Shown here: piece after piece, positions 25,939-35,383 of the stretch
Position numbering within the stretch: the stretch's first letter is position 1
Layout: each line of letters begins with the position of its first letter
NCBI RefSeq assembly: GCF_027913215.1
Contig: NZ_CP115784.1
Coordinates: forward strand, 2,666,001-2,730,000
DNA length: 64,000 bases
Origin: Paracoccus aerodenitrificans
Lineage (GTDB): Bacteria > Pseudomonadota > Alphaproteobacteria > Rhodobacterales > Rhodobacteraceae
Reading direction: 5' to 3'
Notes under the pieces: generated by a model
Told to the model about the DNA's origin: nothing
Databases searched by the model: none
Seen by the model: the letters and a program-made list of their open reading frames with translations, nothing else
Program-made: the position numbers and the translations under genes

Positions 25939-26931
25939 TTGAAATTCAGTTATTTGGCAGCCGCGTCGATCTTTGCCGTGATCGGAGCTCAACAACCTGC
26001 TCAAGCAGAGCTTAACAATATCACGATCGGTACGAACCCGTCAGGGTCATCATTCTTCGTGATCGGCAGCGGATTTGCGAAGCTATTTCAGGAAACACTG
26101 GGGATCAGATCAACGGCGCAGCCGTTTGCAGGTTCGTCGGTTTATCTGCCCGCCATCGAAGTGGGTGACATGACGCTGGGTCTGGCGTCTACGGTAGATT
26201 CGAGCCTCGCCTATACCGGAAGCAGCGACTATCCACAGGAGCTTACAAGACTTCGCGCAATCGCGAGCGTGTGGAACATTCCCTACGCTTTCATCACTCA
26301 AGCCAACTCAGGGATCATCACTGCTGATGATCTTGCCGGAAAGCGCATAATGGGCGACATGCCGGCATCTCAGGCACTGACCGAAATCAATAAAGCGATT
26401 GTCCAATCTGGCGGCTTGGGTCTCGAAGAGGTCGATTTCATGAGCAGCGGCGGCCTGATGGATGGGATCAGCGCTGTGGTTGAAGGGCGTGCAGATGCAG
26501 CCCCTGTTGCAACCTCAATGCCCGTCCTGCTGGAATCTCAGGCGTCGGTGTCGGGCGGACTAAGGATCGTTGCGAATGGCAGTCAAGGAAGCGACGAATT
26601 CTTTAGAACAGCAGTTGTCGGAGTAGGCGGAAACGTCGCGAAAGAGGACCCACAGCGGCCCTTCATAATCGGCGACACCGATATTGTTTCTTACGATACG
26701 TTGCTCGTAGCAAGCTCCGAAATGTCTGAAGAAGATGCGTATCTTCTTGCAAAAACACTCTATGAAAACTGGGGTAAGTTGCAGGAGAGTATGGGACAGC
26801 TTCGCAGCATCGACCAGAATGAAATTGCGTTGAGCTCTTCATCGATACCGTATCATCCGGGCGCAATCCGCTTCTACAAAGAGGTGGGTGTATGGACGGA
26901 TGCTCATGAAGAAAACCAGAGCAAATTCTGA
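25939..26931 (+). CDS. TAXI-family TRAP substrate-binding protein
   Basis: A 330-residue periplasmic receptor. The signal peptide ends near AQAEL. The TAXI-type mature start is NITIGTNPSGSSFFVIGSGF, followed by LGLASTVDSSLAY and DDLAGKRIMGDMPAS. The start codon is TTG at 25939 with GGGAGG eight bases before it. TAXI receptors pair with fused 4TM-12TM permeases such as the next gene. Its placement at the head of the dioxygenase region, behind the shared operator, suggests it imports the aromatic acid. Lower GC than the hpa genes. Confidence 0.88.
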   Translation: MKFSYLAAASIFAVIGAQQPAQAELNNITIGTNPSGSSFFVIGSGFAKLFQETLGIRSTAQPFAGSSVYLPAIEVGDMTLGLASTVDSSLAYTGSSDYPQELTRLRAIASVWNIPYAFITQANSGIITADDLAGKRIMGDMPASQALTEINKAIVQSGGLGLEEVDFMSSGGLMDGISAVVEGRADAAPVATSMPVLLESQASVSGGLRIVANGSQGSDEFFRTAVVGVGGNVAKEDPQRPFIIGDTDIVSYDTLLVASSEMSEEDAYLLAKTLYENWGKLQESMGQLRSIDQNEIALSSSSIPYHPGAIRFYKEVGVWTDAHEENQSKF

Positions 26932-27018
26932 TCTGTATCAATGGGTGATTGCTTTCGGACGGTTGTTCGGAAGCAATCCGAGGATGCAGCAAACTCGCTT
27001 CTCAAGGAGCAGCCAGCT

Positions 27019-28914
27019 ATGGATCGCATCAAAGACGTCATACTGACGTCGTGCCTTATTTTGTGCCCGGTTATCGGTGTATTATGGGCGCTTAATGTTC
27101 CACAAATGTTCGGCATGGGCCTTGTCACGCAGCAGGTCGTGGCAATCATGCTTGGAATAGCAGTATGTGCCGGACTTCTGTCTCACCCCTACTTCAAGCG
27201 CTACATCTGGATCGACGTAATCATCGCGATCATCGCCGCATTTTGTTGGTTCTGGTACGCGTGGAACTTTAGAGAGTGGATGGTCACGATGGCCTTCCGT
27301 ACACCAGATATGTGGATACCCGGTGCCATCGCATTGGTTTCGCTGGCTGAAGGCCTTCGGAAGACGATGGGGCTAATCATCGCAGCCCTGGTGTGGGTCA
27401 TCGCTGCCTACGGCTTTTTCGGAGACATGGTTCCCGGCATGCTGCAGGCCTCGGTTTTCGCGCCGACACGCACGATCATGTATCTTTATGCGGACAGCAA
27501 CGGTGTTCCTGGCCTGGTCATTACGGTCATTGTAACGCTTGTGCTGCCGTTCATGGTCTTCGGTAAAGTACTTGAGATCGCAAACGGAATGACCTTTTTC
27601 AACAACCTCGCGCTCTCAGCCGTCGGCCATCGTCGCGGTGGACCGGCCAAGGTCGCTATTGTTGCATCCGGATTTTTTGGGACCATGTCGGGTTCTACAG
27701 TTGCGAACATCATGTCGACGGGGATCTTCACGATTCCGATGATGATCCGGACCGGTATGACGCGGGTTCAGGCGGCTGCTATTGAGGCTGTTGCTTCGAA
27801 CGGTGGCCAGATTGCCCCGCCGATCATGGGAGCTACCGCCTTCATCATGGCCGAGATGTTGCAGGTGCCGTATTCAGACATCGTTAAAGCCGCAACCATT
27901 CCTGCCATTCTCTATTTTTTAACTTTGTTTTTCAAAGTCGATGCACTGGCGACCGCAAACGGACTTCAAGGTCTGGGTCGATCAGAAATCCCTTCCTTTC
28001 GTGAAACACTTAAAGGTGGATGGGAGATACTAATTTCCATCGGGGTTTTGCTATATCTCTTGTTCGCTACGGGATTTAACCCCGGACTTTGCGCTTTGAT
28101 TTCCTCTGGCATGATGCTCGTGGTCTATGCGATCAAGATTCGTTTCAAGTTTGATGTACCCGTACTGATCTCGGCAATGATTTCACTCGGACGAGAGCTT
28201 GCTCCGCTTCTGCTAATTGGTGGGGCCGCAGGTGTCATTATCGGCCTGATGAACTCGACGGGTTTTGCGTTTCAACTTTCCCTGGCGCTGACTCACATGG
28301 CAAGTGCATACGGCATTTTCGCACTGCTTCTGCTTTCGGCGCTTGTCGCAATTATCCTCGGTATGGGTATGCCGACGGCCGCTGTCTATATCGTCCTTGT
28401 CACGGTTGTTGCACCGACGATGATCGAGCTCGGCGTTGCACCCATGGCGGCGCATATGTTCCTTCTCTATTTCGGCCTGATGAGCATGGTTACGCCACCG
28501 ATCGCGATCGGCAGTATCGTCGCGGCACGGTTGGCCGAAGCGAATATGTGGTCCACAGGCTTTCTGGGTTTGCGGATTGGGATTGTCGCTTACGTCCTGC
28601 CATTTGTCTGGGCCTTCAATCCTGCGCTTCTCCTGGATGGCAGCATGCTTGAAGTTGCTATCGTGGCATCTAACGCTCTAGCGGGCTCTTATCTACTCAA
28701 ACTGTCGATGTTGCCATCGCCCATCATCGGCGTGCCAAGCTGGCTTTATGGCAAACTCATCATGGTTTTGGGATTGGCCGTCATGTCAGCCACTGCAATT
28801 TTCGGTTCTGCCAGTATCGCGGCCGTTGCGGCTACCATCGCCGCGATCCTATTGGCGATGATAATTTCAAAGCAGACAAGCCAGATACGACAGAAAGCCT
28901 CGACAGAAACCTGA
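27019..28914 (+). CDS. TRAP transporter fused permease (4TM/12TM)
   Basis: A 631-residue membrane protein: an N-terminal DctQ-like block (about residues 1-130) fused to a DctM-like block. Typical stretches are SGFFGTMSGSTVANIMSTG, ASNGGQIAPPIMGATAFIMA, LSALVAIILGMGMPTAAVYI and LMSMVTPPIAIGSIVAARLA. I chose the ATG at 27019 because AAGGAG lies nine bases upstream; an earlier in-frame ATG at 26941 has no such site. It follows the TAXI receptor gene by 87 bases, one operon. Confidence 0.88.
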   Translation: MDRIKDVILTSCLILCPVIGVLWALNVPQMFGMGLVTQQVVAIMLGIAVCAGLLSHPYFKRYIWIDVIIAIIAAFCWFWYAWNFREWMVTMAFRTPDMWIPGAIALVSLAEGLRKTMGLIIAALVWVIAAYGFFGDMVPGMLQASVFAPTRTIMYLYADSNGVPGLVITVIVTLVLPFMVFGKVLEIANGMTFFNNLALSAVGHRRGGPAKVAIVASGFFGTMSGSTVANIMSTGIFTIPMMIRTGMTRVQAAAIEAVASNGGQIAPPIMGATAFIMAEMLQVPYSDIVKAATIPAILYFLTLFFKVDALATANGLQGLGRSEIPSFRETLKGGWEILISIGVLLYLLFATGFNPGLCALISSGMMLVVYAIKIRFKFDVPVLISAMISLGRELAPLLLIGGAAGVIIGLMNSTGFAFQLSLALTHMASAYGIFALLLLSALVAIILGMGMPTAAVYIVLVTVVAPTMIELGVAPMAAHMFLLYFGLMSMVTPPIAIGSIVAARLAEANMWSTGFLGLRIGIVAYVLPFVWAFNPALLLDGSMLEVAIVASNALAGSYLLKLSMLPSPIIGVPSWLYGKLIMVLGLAVMSATAIFGSASIAAVAATIAAILLAMIISKQTSQIRQKASTET

Positions 28915-28942
28915 ATCGTTGTGTCAACGAGTTGCTGTCTCA

Positions 28943-28969
28943 TTGACACAAACAAGTAAACATGTTAAC
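28943..28969 (+). promoter_or_regulatory. Promoter and candidate HpaR-type operator of the dioxygenase operon
   Basis: TTGACA at 28943-28948 is followed by TAAACATGTTAAC at 28957-28969, the exact reverse complement of the 25892-25904 site. The -10 is not sharply defined (TAACTT at 28966-28971 with 17-base spacing overlaps the site). The dioxygenase start is 44 bases further on. Confidence 0.7.
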
Positions 28970-29012
28970 TTTATATGGCTAGATAAAATCAAGCTGTCGG
29001 AGGAGAATCGCG

Positions 29013-30386
29013 ATGTCCCATATGCAAAAGGCCGCTAACTATGTTGATTGGCGCCGGGGTCAGATCAGCCGTGAAATTTATGTCAGTGAGGAAGTCTATC
29101 GCCGCGAGCTGGAGACGCTGTTTACTCGTGCTTGGTTGTTCGTCGGACACGAATCTCAGATCCCAAATCCCGGCGATTTCTTTACGTCGCGCATGGGGGA
29201 AGAGTCGGTAATTCTGGTCCGCGACAAGGCTGGTGAGATTCATGTTTTCCTCAACAGCTGCCGTCATCGCGGCATGAAGGTCTGCCGATATGAATCTGGC
29301 AATACATCGCTATTTACATGTCCGTACCACTCGTGGACTTATACAACAGATGGACGCATCCGAGGGATCCCGCTTTATAAAGCGCTTTACGATGGGAACC
29401 TTGACCGGGATGAGTGGTCGCTGATCGAAGTTGCCAAGCTTCATAACTACAAGGGAACGATCTGGGCAACATGGGATCCGGAAGCGCCAGACTTCATGAC
29501 GTATCTGGGCGATGTAAAGGTTCACCTTGATCAGGCTCTGGATTGCCGAGACGGCCGCCCCGGCGGATCCGAGGTGATTGGTGTGCATAAATGGATTTTC
29601 CCGGCAAACTGGAAGTTCGCTGCAGAGAACTTCCTGGGCGACACCTATCATAATCCAAGCCATCGGTCTGTCGATATGATCGGGATTGGCCCCTCGGCAC
29701 TGGAGGGAGTGAAAGGTCGCCGTGACAACGAGTTGGAACAGGCTCAGCATGTATGGTGCAGCTTTCCCGCTGGACATGGAGTGCACTCGGCTGTTCAGCC
29801 GGAAGGCTATGAATTCGTTGATGCCTTCAAAAATGACCCGGAAATCGCCGATTACTTCCGTCATTGTCATGAGGAACGTAAGCGTCGGTTAGGCGAGCAG
29901 GCCCGGTTCTTGCCTTTCGTCGGTACTATCTTCCCGAACACGTCCTATCACGGGCGTCAGCCCCGCAGTCTCTGCACATGGCACCCCCACAGCGCGAATG
30001 AAACGGAAGGTTGGCGCTTCTTCCTAGTGGACGCTGATGCTCCGGCAAAGATCAAAGATTTTCTGCGCGGCTACTACATGCGTTATTCAGGTCCTGCAGG
30101 CATGACCGAACAGGATGACATGGAAAACTGGCTCTACGCGACCAATGCGTCTATGGGCACCATCGCGCGACGCCACAACTTCAACTACTCCCAGTCCATG
30201 GGCTCTAGTCAGTTGAATCCGATTGTTAACGGGATCGAGGTTAGGGGCGATGTTTCGCAGCAGGTGACCGAACACATGGCCGTGGGCTTCTATCGCCGTT
30301 GGGCAGATCACCTGGATATGCAGCCTTGGGACGTGTTGCTAGGTGGTGATGACGAGCGATTTGTCGAAACTATGGCTGCGCAATGA
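29013..30386 (+). CDS. Rieske ring-hydroxylating dioxygenase, large (alpha) subunit
   Basis: A 457-residue catalytic subunit. The Rieske cluster ligands are C83, H85, C103 and H106 (CRHRG and CPYHSW). The mononuclear iron site is in AAENFLGDTYHNPSHRSVD, with D210, H213 and H217; the two histidines are four apart. GGAGGA precedes the ATG. The SDR gene overlaps its stop by four bases; the beta subunit, reductase and ferredoxin follow. By context it probably dihydroxylates the ring of an arylacetate or its precursor to a cis-diol. 4-Chlorophenylacetate 3,4-dioxygenase (EC 1.14.12.9) is a known enzyme yielding homoprotocatechuate, but specificity cannot be read here. Confidence 0.9.
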   Translation: MSHMQKAANYVDWRRGQISREIYVSEEVYRRELETLFTRAWLFVGHESQIPNPGDFFTSRMGEESVILVRDKAGEIHVFLNSCRHRGMKVCRYESGNTSLFTCPYHSWTYTTDGRIRGIPLYKALYDGNLDRDEWSLIEVAKLHNYKGTIWATWDPEAPDFMTYLGDVKVHLDQALDCRDGRPGGSEVIGVHKWIFPANWKFAAENFLGDTYHNPSHRSVDMIGIGPSALEGVKGRRDNELEQAQHVWCSFPAGHGVHSAVQPEGYEFVDAFKNDPEIADYFRHCHEERKRRLGEQARFLPFVGTIFPNTSYHGRQPRSLCTWHPHSANETEGWRFFLVDADAPAKIKDFLRGYYMRYSGPAGMTEQDDMENWLYATNASMGTIARRHNFNYSQSMGSSQLNPIVNGIEVRGDVSQQVTEHMAVGFYRRWADHLDMQPWDVLLGGDDERFVETMAAQ

Positions 30387-31201
30387 ATACGGCGGGAGAA
30401 AAGCCGGAAAAAACCGTAATCGTGTCGGGAGCCACTTTCGGGATCGGCCATGAGATGGCTCTCTATCTGGCGCGTTCAGGTTTCCGTGTGGTGGGTTTTG
30501 GCCTTGAAAAAGCGCCTGTTTCCAGCGTGGCCGAAGCCTCTGTTGCGGATCTGAATTCGGCGGTCAAAGCCGAAGGTCTGAGCGCAGAGTTTGTTGCGGG
30601 GGATGTAACGAGCGAATCCGATGTTGAGCGTGCCGTCTCGAAGGCGCTGGAATATGGCGATGGAATCTTTGGTTTGGTGAACAATGCTGCCATCGGACCT
30701 TTGGGTACCATTCTCGATACCCAGCCGGACCTATTCATGCGTATTATGGAGGTAAACCTAAAAGGATCGTATCTTATGGCGCGGGCCGTTATTCCTCATA
30801 TGAGGGAGCGTGGCGGGGGACGCATCGTAAATATCGGGTCCGGTGCGGGTTGGGGGAAGCCCAATATGGCGGCCTATTCAACCAGTAAAGGTGGTCTCGT
30901 TGCGCTATCCAAGGCTATGGCTCTGGATCATTTTGCTGACGGGGTCGCCGTCAACACCGTGATCCCTGGAGGCGGCGGCATCATTTCGGGCATGAGTCTT
31001 GGGCGGGTCGCAGGCGATCAGGAAAAACTACAGTCCAAAGCAATCGGTACTGTCGCAGGACGCATCATGAACGGTTCTGACATGGCTGGGGCAGTCCGCT
31101 TTTTGTTGTCAGAAGAAGCCGCAGCCATCTCGGGCACAATCATTGATGTAGGATGTTTCGCGCATCAGGGGTCGTCGACACCACTGCCGAGACGTGCATG
31201 A
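30383..31201 (+). CDS. SDR-family dehydrogenase, probable cis-dihydrodiol dehydrogenase
   Basis: A 272-residue short-chain dehydrogenase. The cofactor motif is SGATFGIG (residues 15-22), NNAAIGPLG follows, and the active site shows NIGSGAGWGKPNMAAYSTSK with the YxxxK pair. The ATG overlaps the alpha-subunit stop and the beta subunit follows 15 bases after its end. Its insertion between the two dioxygenase subunit genes argues for oxidising the cis-diol product to a catechol. It is a classical-length SDR; NAD(H) versus NADP(H) is unresolved. Confidence 0.85.
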   Translation: MNTAGEKPEKTVIVSGATFGIGHEMALYLARSGFRVVGFGLEKAPVSSVAEASVADLNSAVKAEGLSAEFVAGDVTSESDVERAVSKALEYGDGIFGLVNNAAIGPLGTILDTQPDLFMRIMEVNLKGSYLMARAVIPHMRERGGGRIVNIGSGAGWGKPNMAAYSTSKGGLVALSKAMALDHFADGVAVNTVIPGGGGIISGMSLGRVAGDQEKLQSKAIGTVAGRIMNGSDMAGAVRFLLSEEAAAISGTIIDVGCFAHQGSSTPLPRRA

Positions 31202-31216
31202 CAAGGAGGAAGCAAG

Positions 31217-31783
31217 ATGGACGCAATTGTCGAGACAAAGCGCATCCAGCGTGATGATGACTACTATTTGCTACGGCGCGAGATCGAGGAATATTACTAT
31301 GATGAAGCCGAACATCTAGACAACCGACGTTTCAACGAATGGCTCGACATGCTGCATGAAGACCTGCGGTACTTCATGCCCATGCGGCACAATGTGAAGT
31401 TCGGTCAACACTCAGAGCGCGAAGATACAAAAGAGGAATACGGCATCAGCTGGTTTAACGAAGATAAGTGGACCGTTACTAAGCGTGTCGAACAAATTCT
31501 CACTGGTGTTCACTATGCCGAAGAGCCGTTGTCACGCACCACGCATATGCTTACGAATATTCAGCTTCTCGAAGCTGATCCCTCTGCAGCGGAAGCTAGC
31601 GAGGTAAAGACCTCCTGTCGTTTTCTGACCTATCTGAATCGGGTGGAAACGGAGACCTACACTTTCGTCGGTAAACGCTACGACACGCTGCGGAAAGTAG
31701 ATGGCGCTTGGAAGGTGCTGCACCGCCGCATCATTCTGGACCAGAACGTGCTTCAGGCCAAAAACCTGTCAACGTTCTTTTGA
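31217..31783 (+). CDS. Ring-hydroxylating dioxygenase small (beta) subunit
   Basis: A 188-residue protein of the SnoaL-like beta-subunit fold. Recognisable are EIEEYYYDEAEHLDNRRFNE, WLDMLHEDLRYFMPMR, the SRTTHMLTNIQLLEAD block, and the C-terminal RYDTLRKVDGAWKVLHRRII. It has a structural role in the alpha3beta3 complex. AAGGAGG lies seven bases before the ATG. Length is normal. Confidence 0.9.
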   Translation: MDAIVETKRIQRDDDYYLLRREIEEYYYDEAEHLDNRRFNEWLDMLHEDLRYFMPMRHNVKFGQHSEREDTKEEYGISWFNEDKWTVTKRVEQILTGVHYAEEPLSRTTHMLTNIQLLEADPSAAEASEVKTSCRFLTYLNRVETETYTFVGKRYDTLRKVDGAWKVLHRRIILDQNVLQAKNLSTFF

Positions 31784-31806
31784 TCGCGGAAGGGAGGAAT
31801 GTAGAT

Positions 31807-32004
31807 ATGGCAAAACTCGTACTTAATACCACAACCGACCTTCTTAAGGTTCCCGCAGGTGCCGGCATCAAACTTCATGATGGCCGGACCGGCAAAGTCG
31901 AAGAAAACATGGGGGACGGTCAATGGCTTAATGTACTCTTCGACGATGATGACATGGAGCTAGTCCATAGTCAGGATATCGCCGAAGTTCACGAGCCCGA
32001 GTAG
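31807..32004 (+). CDS. Small acidic protein of unknown function in the dioxygenase operon
   Basis: Sixty-five residues starting MAKLVLNTTTDLLKVPAGAG, with GRTGKVEENMGDGQWLNVLF and an acidic DDDDME patch. A strong ribosome-binding site (GGAAGGAGG) and tight spacing (23 bases after the beta subunit, 9 before the next gene) support it as real. The glycine-rich beta pattern suggests a small beta-barrel. I recognise no family. It could be an assembly factor or an accessory of the oxygenase; this is speculation. Confidence 0.65.
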   Translation: MAKLVLNTTTDLLKVPAGAGIKLHDGRTGKVEENMGDGQWLNVLFDDDDMELVHSQDIAEVHEPE

Positions 32005-32013
32005 GAGTGTATA

Positions 32014-32430
32014 ATGCTACGTATGGGCTTTATGCCGAGTGATTTTCATCCCGTTTTGCTTGTCTTGGGGCAGCCCAAACACTTGATGGTCTTCGCCGAC
32101 GCATTGGAAAAATTCTCTGATCAGGGGGGCAGTCTGAGCCTGAATGATGAGGGCGCCTTTTCTACTGATACTAAGGTGATGCTCGAAGAGCATCCTGCTG
32201 GTGGTCCAGAGAAAGTCGGACTGTGGCCGGTGACGCCCGGCAGTATGGAGTTGGTTTGGCGTCTACCAAAAAACTACGCGTGGATATTCTCGAACGAGGT
32301 TGCCAACCTTGCAAATTCCGGCGAGCCGGCAGGTTCTGCAACACTCGAATGCGATATCCTGGGGGAAGTCCGGGTCAAAGTATCGATCGGTGAGTGGGAA
32401 GATCACTATCTCAGCGACGAGATAAGGTAG
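32014..32430 (+). CDS. Unknown protein in the dioxygenase operon
   Basis: A 138-residue protein without signal peptide or membrane segment. Readable stretches are MPSDFHPVLLVLGQPKHLMV, FADALEKFSDQGGSLSLNDE and PVTPGSMELVWRLPKNYAWI; the tail ends GEWEDHYLSDEIR. TAGGAG precedes the ATG. It lies 9 bases after the small acidic gene and 8 before the reductase gene, so it is translated with the oxygenase components. No family recognised. The conserved operon position makes a role in oxygenase assembly or substrate handling plausible but unproven. Confidence 0.65.
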   Translation: MLRMGFMPSDFHPVLLVLGQPKHLMVFADALEKFSDQGGSLSLNDEGAFSTDTKVMLEEHPAGGPEKVGLWPVTPGSMELVWRLPKNYAWIFSNEVANLANSGEPAGSATLECDILGEVRVKVSIGEWEDHYLSDEIR

Positions 32431-32438
32431 AAGCTGCC

Positions 32439-33707
32439 ATGACAGAGAAAGTTGTTATCGTCGGCGGCGGTCAGGCCGCCGTATCAGCTGCTTTGCGCCT
32501 GCGAGCCGGTGGCTATGCAGGGAAACTCGATATTATCGGTGAAGAACCGACGCTGCCATACCAGCGTCCACCTTTATCGAAAAAATACCTCAAGGGAGAA
32601 ATCCCCCTTGATCGCCTGCATCTACGCCCGGAAGCGTTGTATCGTGACCAAGGCATCGCATTACATATGGGAAAACAGGCTCTGTTCATCGATAGGGTCA
32701 ATAAGAAGCTGGCCACAGATAAAAACCAGAAGCTTCCCTATGACAAGCTGATACTTGCGACTGGGGCAACGCCGCGCAGACTACCTGACGAGGTTGGAGG
32801 GCATCTTGCCAATGTTCATACATTCCGGACTCTGGCTCATGCGGATGGTTTGCAGGATGCATTGCGCCCCGGAAAACGATTGCTGATTATCGGTGGAGGT
32901 TATATCGGCCTTGAAATGGCAGCGGTGGCTGTGGGCCTTGGTCTTGAGGTGACGCTCATCGAGTTTCAGGAACGTATCCTGAACCGGGTGGCAGCCCCGG
33001 AAACCGCCGATTGGTTCCGCGTACTCCATCTGAAGCACGGGGTCGATCTACGCGAAGGCGTCGGATTGGAGCGCCTGATCGCCAAAGACGGGCGTGCGCA
33101 TATGGCGCAACTCAGCGATGGGTCTGCGGTTGGTGTCGATCTGGTAATTGCAGGTATCGGCGTCCTCGCGAATGATGGCCTAGCCCGTTCGGCCGGTTTG
33201 ACCACGGATAACGGCATCGTAACCGACCAATGCTGTCGTACCTTCGATCCCGATATTTATGCGATCGGTGATTGCGCAGTGCTCCCTTTCCGAGGAGAAC
33301 CAACGCGTCTCGAGTCCGTTCAAAATGCATGTGATCAGGGAGATTATGTTGCCGATCATATTCTTGGTGTTGCGACATCATCATATGATCCGGAGCCTTG
33401 GTTCTGGTCGGATCAATACGACATTTCGCTAAAAATAGCTGGCCTTAACCGCGGTTATGATAATGTTATAACACGTCGCGGTGAGCGCGATGGCGGGCTG
33501 TCAGTCTGGTACTTCGCGGGTGACAAGCTTTTGGCTGTGGACGCGCTGGATGATCCAAAGTCCTACATGATGGGCAAAAAGTGGCTGTCATCTGCTCAGG
33601 ATCCTGACCCAACCGCTCTCGCTGATCCAGAAATACCACTTAAATCGATTCCGACGCGGAATCGTGCGGCCCAATTGCAAGTCCAGCGAGGAACGCGTGA
33701 TGGATAA
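32439..33707 (+). CDS. Ferredoxin reductase (FAD, NADH) of the dioxygenase system
   Basis: A 422-residue flavoprotein of the putidaredoxin-reductase type. FAD motif: VVIVGGGQAAVSAALRLR; NAD motif: LLIIGGGYIGLEMAAVAVGL; second FAD motif: IYAIGDCAVLPF. A C-terminal reductase domain follows (EPWFWSDQYD). It passes electrons from NADH to the 2Fe-2S ferredoxin at 36909 and on to the Rieske centre. Its stop overlaps the ThDP enzyme start by eight bases, so the electron-transfer and decarboxylase genes are coupled. Confidence 0.9.
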   Translation: MTEKVVIVGGGQAAVSAALRLRAGGYAGKLDIIGEEPTLPYQRPPLSKKYLKGEIPLDRLHLRPEALYRDQGIALHMGKQALFIDRVNKKLATDKNQKLPYDKLILATGATPRRLPDEVGGHLANVHTFRTLAHADGLQDALRPGKRLLIIGGGYIGLEMAAVAVGLGLEVTLIEFQERILNRVAAPETADWFRVLHLKHGVDLREGVGLERLIAKDGRAHMAQLSDGSAVGVDLVIAGIGVLANDGLARSAGLTTDNGIVTDQCCRTFDPDIYAIGDCAVLPFRGEPTRLESVQNACDQGDYVADHILGVATSSYDPEPWFWSDQYDISLKIAGLNRGYDNVITRRGERDGGLSVWYFAGDKLLAVDALDDPKSYMMGKKWLSSAQDPDPTALADPEIPLKSIPTRNRAAQLQVQRGTRDG

Positions 33708-35379
33708 TCCGAAAACTAATATCGATATGACCGGGGGCGAGGCCCTTGTTTCCGCCCTGATCTCGGCGGGTACCGACACACTCTTTGCAATTCCGGGAAT
33801 ACAGCTGGATTGGGCTGTCGACGCGCTCGCCGCCCGATCAGAAATTTCAGTCTACGTACCACGGCATGAGCAGTCGATTACTTATATGGCGGATGGGTTC
33901 GCGCGTGTTACCGGACAGCCCGGCGTCGGAATGGCAGTACCGGGACCGGGGATGCTAAATGCTACTGCCGGACTTAGTACTGCCTATGCCTGTAACTCTC
34001 CCGTAATATTTATTGTCGGTCAGATCCATTCAGACGCTATCGGCAAGGGTTACGGTAATCTGCACGAAATTCCCGACCAGAGTGGTGTACTTCGCGGCTT
34101 GACCAAATCGCATGAACTCGTTTTAGACCATAACCGCATTTCCGGCGCTATTCAGGCAGCGTTTTCGGCTGCGATGAACGGACGCAAACGCCCTGCTTCA
34201 GTTGAGCTTCCCTATGATCTGCTGATCGAGAAAGGTGAAGTGCCTGCAGAAGCGCAGCAAATGCCGGATGAACCGCCTGCACCCGAAGAAAAGCTGATTG
34301 AAAAGGCATCAGAACTGATCAATCAAGCGTCTTTTCCTGTAATCTACATAGGTGGAGGCGCAATTGATGCCGGCGCCGAAATCCTCGCCCTGGCGCGGAA
34401 GCTCGGTGCGCCGGTAATCGCAAGCGACAACGGGCGTGGGGCAATCCCAGATTCCGATCCGCTGATGTTTAACTCGCTCGCTGGACGACCGCTATTCCAG
34501 AAAGCGGATCTGATTCTGGTAGTTGGATCGCGCTTTATGGATATCATGACGCCAGAGCCAAGCTGGCCGCAAAACGATAAAACTTTCATCTACATAAACA
34601 TAGATCCATGTGATTTAGGTGGACTGCGACACGGGGCTGTGGACATCGTTTCCGATGCGGCTTTGGCTGCAGAAGCCCTTACTCAATCGGTTGCGCATCG
34701 CGAAGGGATGAACGCAGAGCAATCGTCCAGAATAAAGGCTTGGGCACTATCTCAGATCCACGCGACCGGGACATTGTGGGAGTATGTCTCAGCCTTGCGC
34801 GAAGCACTTCCCGATGACGGCATATTCGTGAACGAGTTGACGCAAGTTGGCTATCTCGCGCGTATTGCTTTTGAGTGCCGCCAACCGCGCACATTGATCG
34901 GTCCTGGTTATCAGGGGACGTTGGGATACAGTTTTCCAACGGCTCTTGGCGCGGCTGTAGGAGGTGGAGGCCGTCGCGTATTCTCAATCTCAGGCGATGG
35001 CGGCTTCGGTTGGTCTGTTCAGGAGCTTGCGACCGCGCGTCGATATAACCTGCCTGTGACATTAGTGATCTTCAACGACGGGCTGTACGGGAATGTACAT
35101 GCAATCCAAAATGCAACCTTTGGACGCAACTATATCACTGAACTTGCCAATCCAAACTTCGAGCAGCTGGCTCGTGCGTTCGGTATCGACTTTGCTCGGG
35201 CTTCTGACCCGGGATCATTGAAGCAAATTCTTAGTGAAAGTGTGAAGGTTAATGGGCCGTTACTGGTCGAAGCGCCTGTCGGTAAAATGGCGGCTCCCTG
35301 GCCGCTCTTACGCTTGCGACCGATGGGCGGTGGACAACAGGCAGACTACAGCGATCTTTTCGAAAAGTTTGGAGAGTAA
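33700..35379 (+). CDS. ThDP-dependent enzyme, probable 2-oxoacid decarboxylase (acetolactate-synthase-like)
   Basis: A 559-residue three-domain ThDP enzyme. The catalytic glutamate that activates ThDP is E57 in VPRHEQSITYMADGFAR. The central domain reads FPVIYIGGGAIDAGAEIL, and the ThDP/Mg motif is SISGDGGFGWSVQEL with NDGLYGN. The fold covers acetolactate synthase, benzoylformate and phenylpyruvate decarboxylases. No biosynthetic neighbour (regulatory subunit, ilvC) is present. Sitting between a dioxygenase reductase and an aldehyde dehydrogenase, it most likely decarboxylates an aryl-2-oxo acid to an aldehyde. The alternative, a benzoin-type lyase, cannot be excluded. Confidence 0.8.
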   Translation: MDNPKTNIDMTGGEALVSALISAGTDTLFAIPGIQLDWAVDALAARSEISVYVPRHEQSITYMADGFARVTGQPGVGMAVPGPGMLNATAGLSTAYACNSPVIFIVGQIHSDAIGKGYGNLHEIPDQSGVLRGLTKSHELVLDHNRISGAIQAAFSAAMNGRKRPASVELPYDLLIEKGEVPAEAQQMPDEPPAPEEKLIEKASELINQASFPVIYIGGGAIDAGAEILALARKLGAPVIASDNGRGAIPDSDPLMFNSLAGRPLFQKADLILVVGSRFMDIMTPEPSWPQNDKTFIYINIDPCDLGGLRHGAVDIVSDAALAAEALTQSVAHREGMNAEQSSRIKAWALSQIHATGTLWEYVSALREALPDDGIFVNELTQVGYLARIAFECRQPRTLIGPGYQGTLGYSFPTALGAAVGGGGRRVFSISGDGGFGWSVQELATARRYNLPVTLVIFNDGLYGNVHAIQNATFGRNYITELANPNFEQLARAFGIDFARASDPGSLKQILSESVKVNGPLLVEAPVGKMAAPWPLLRLRPMGGGQQADYSDLFEKFGE

Positions 35380-35383
35380 TCTC

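Noticed and set aside
33700..35379. ThDP enzyme considered as biosynthetic acetolactate synthase
   Set aside because: No small regulatory subunit or branched-chain amino acid genes nearby, and it overlaps a dioxygenase reductase gene; a catabolic decarboxylase fits better, though not proven.
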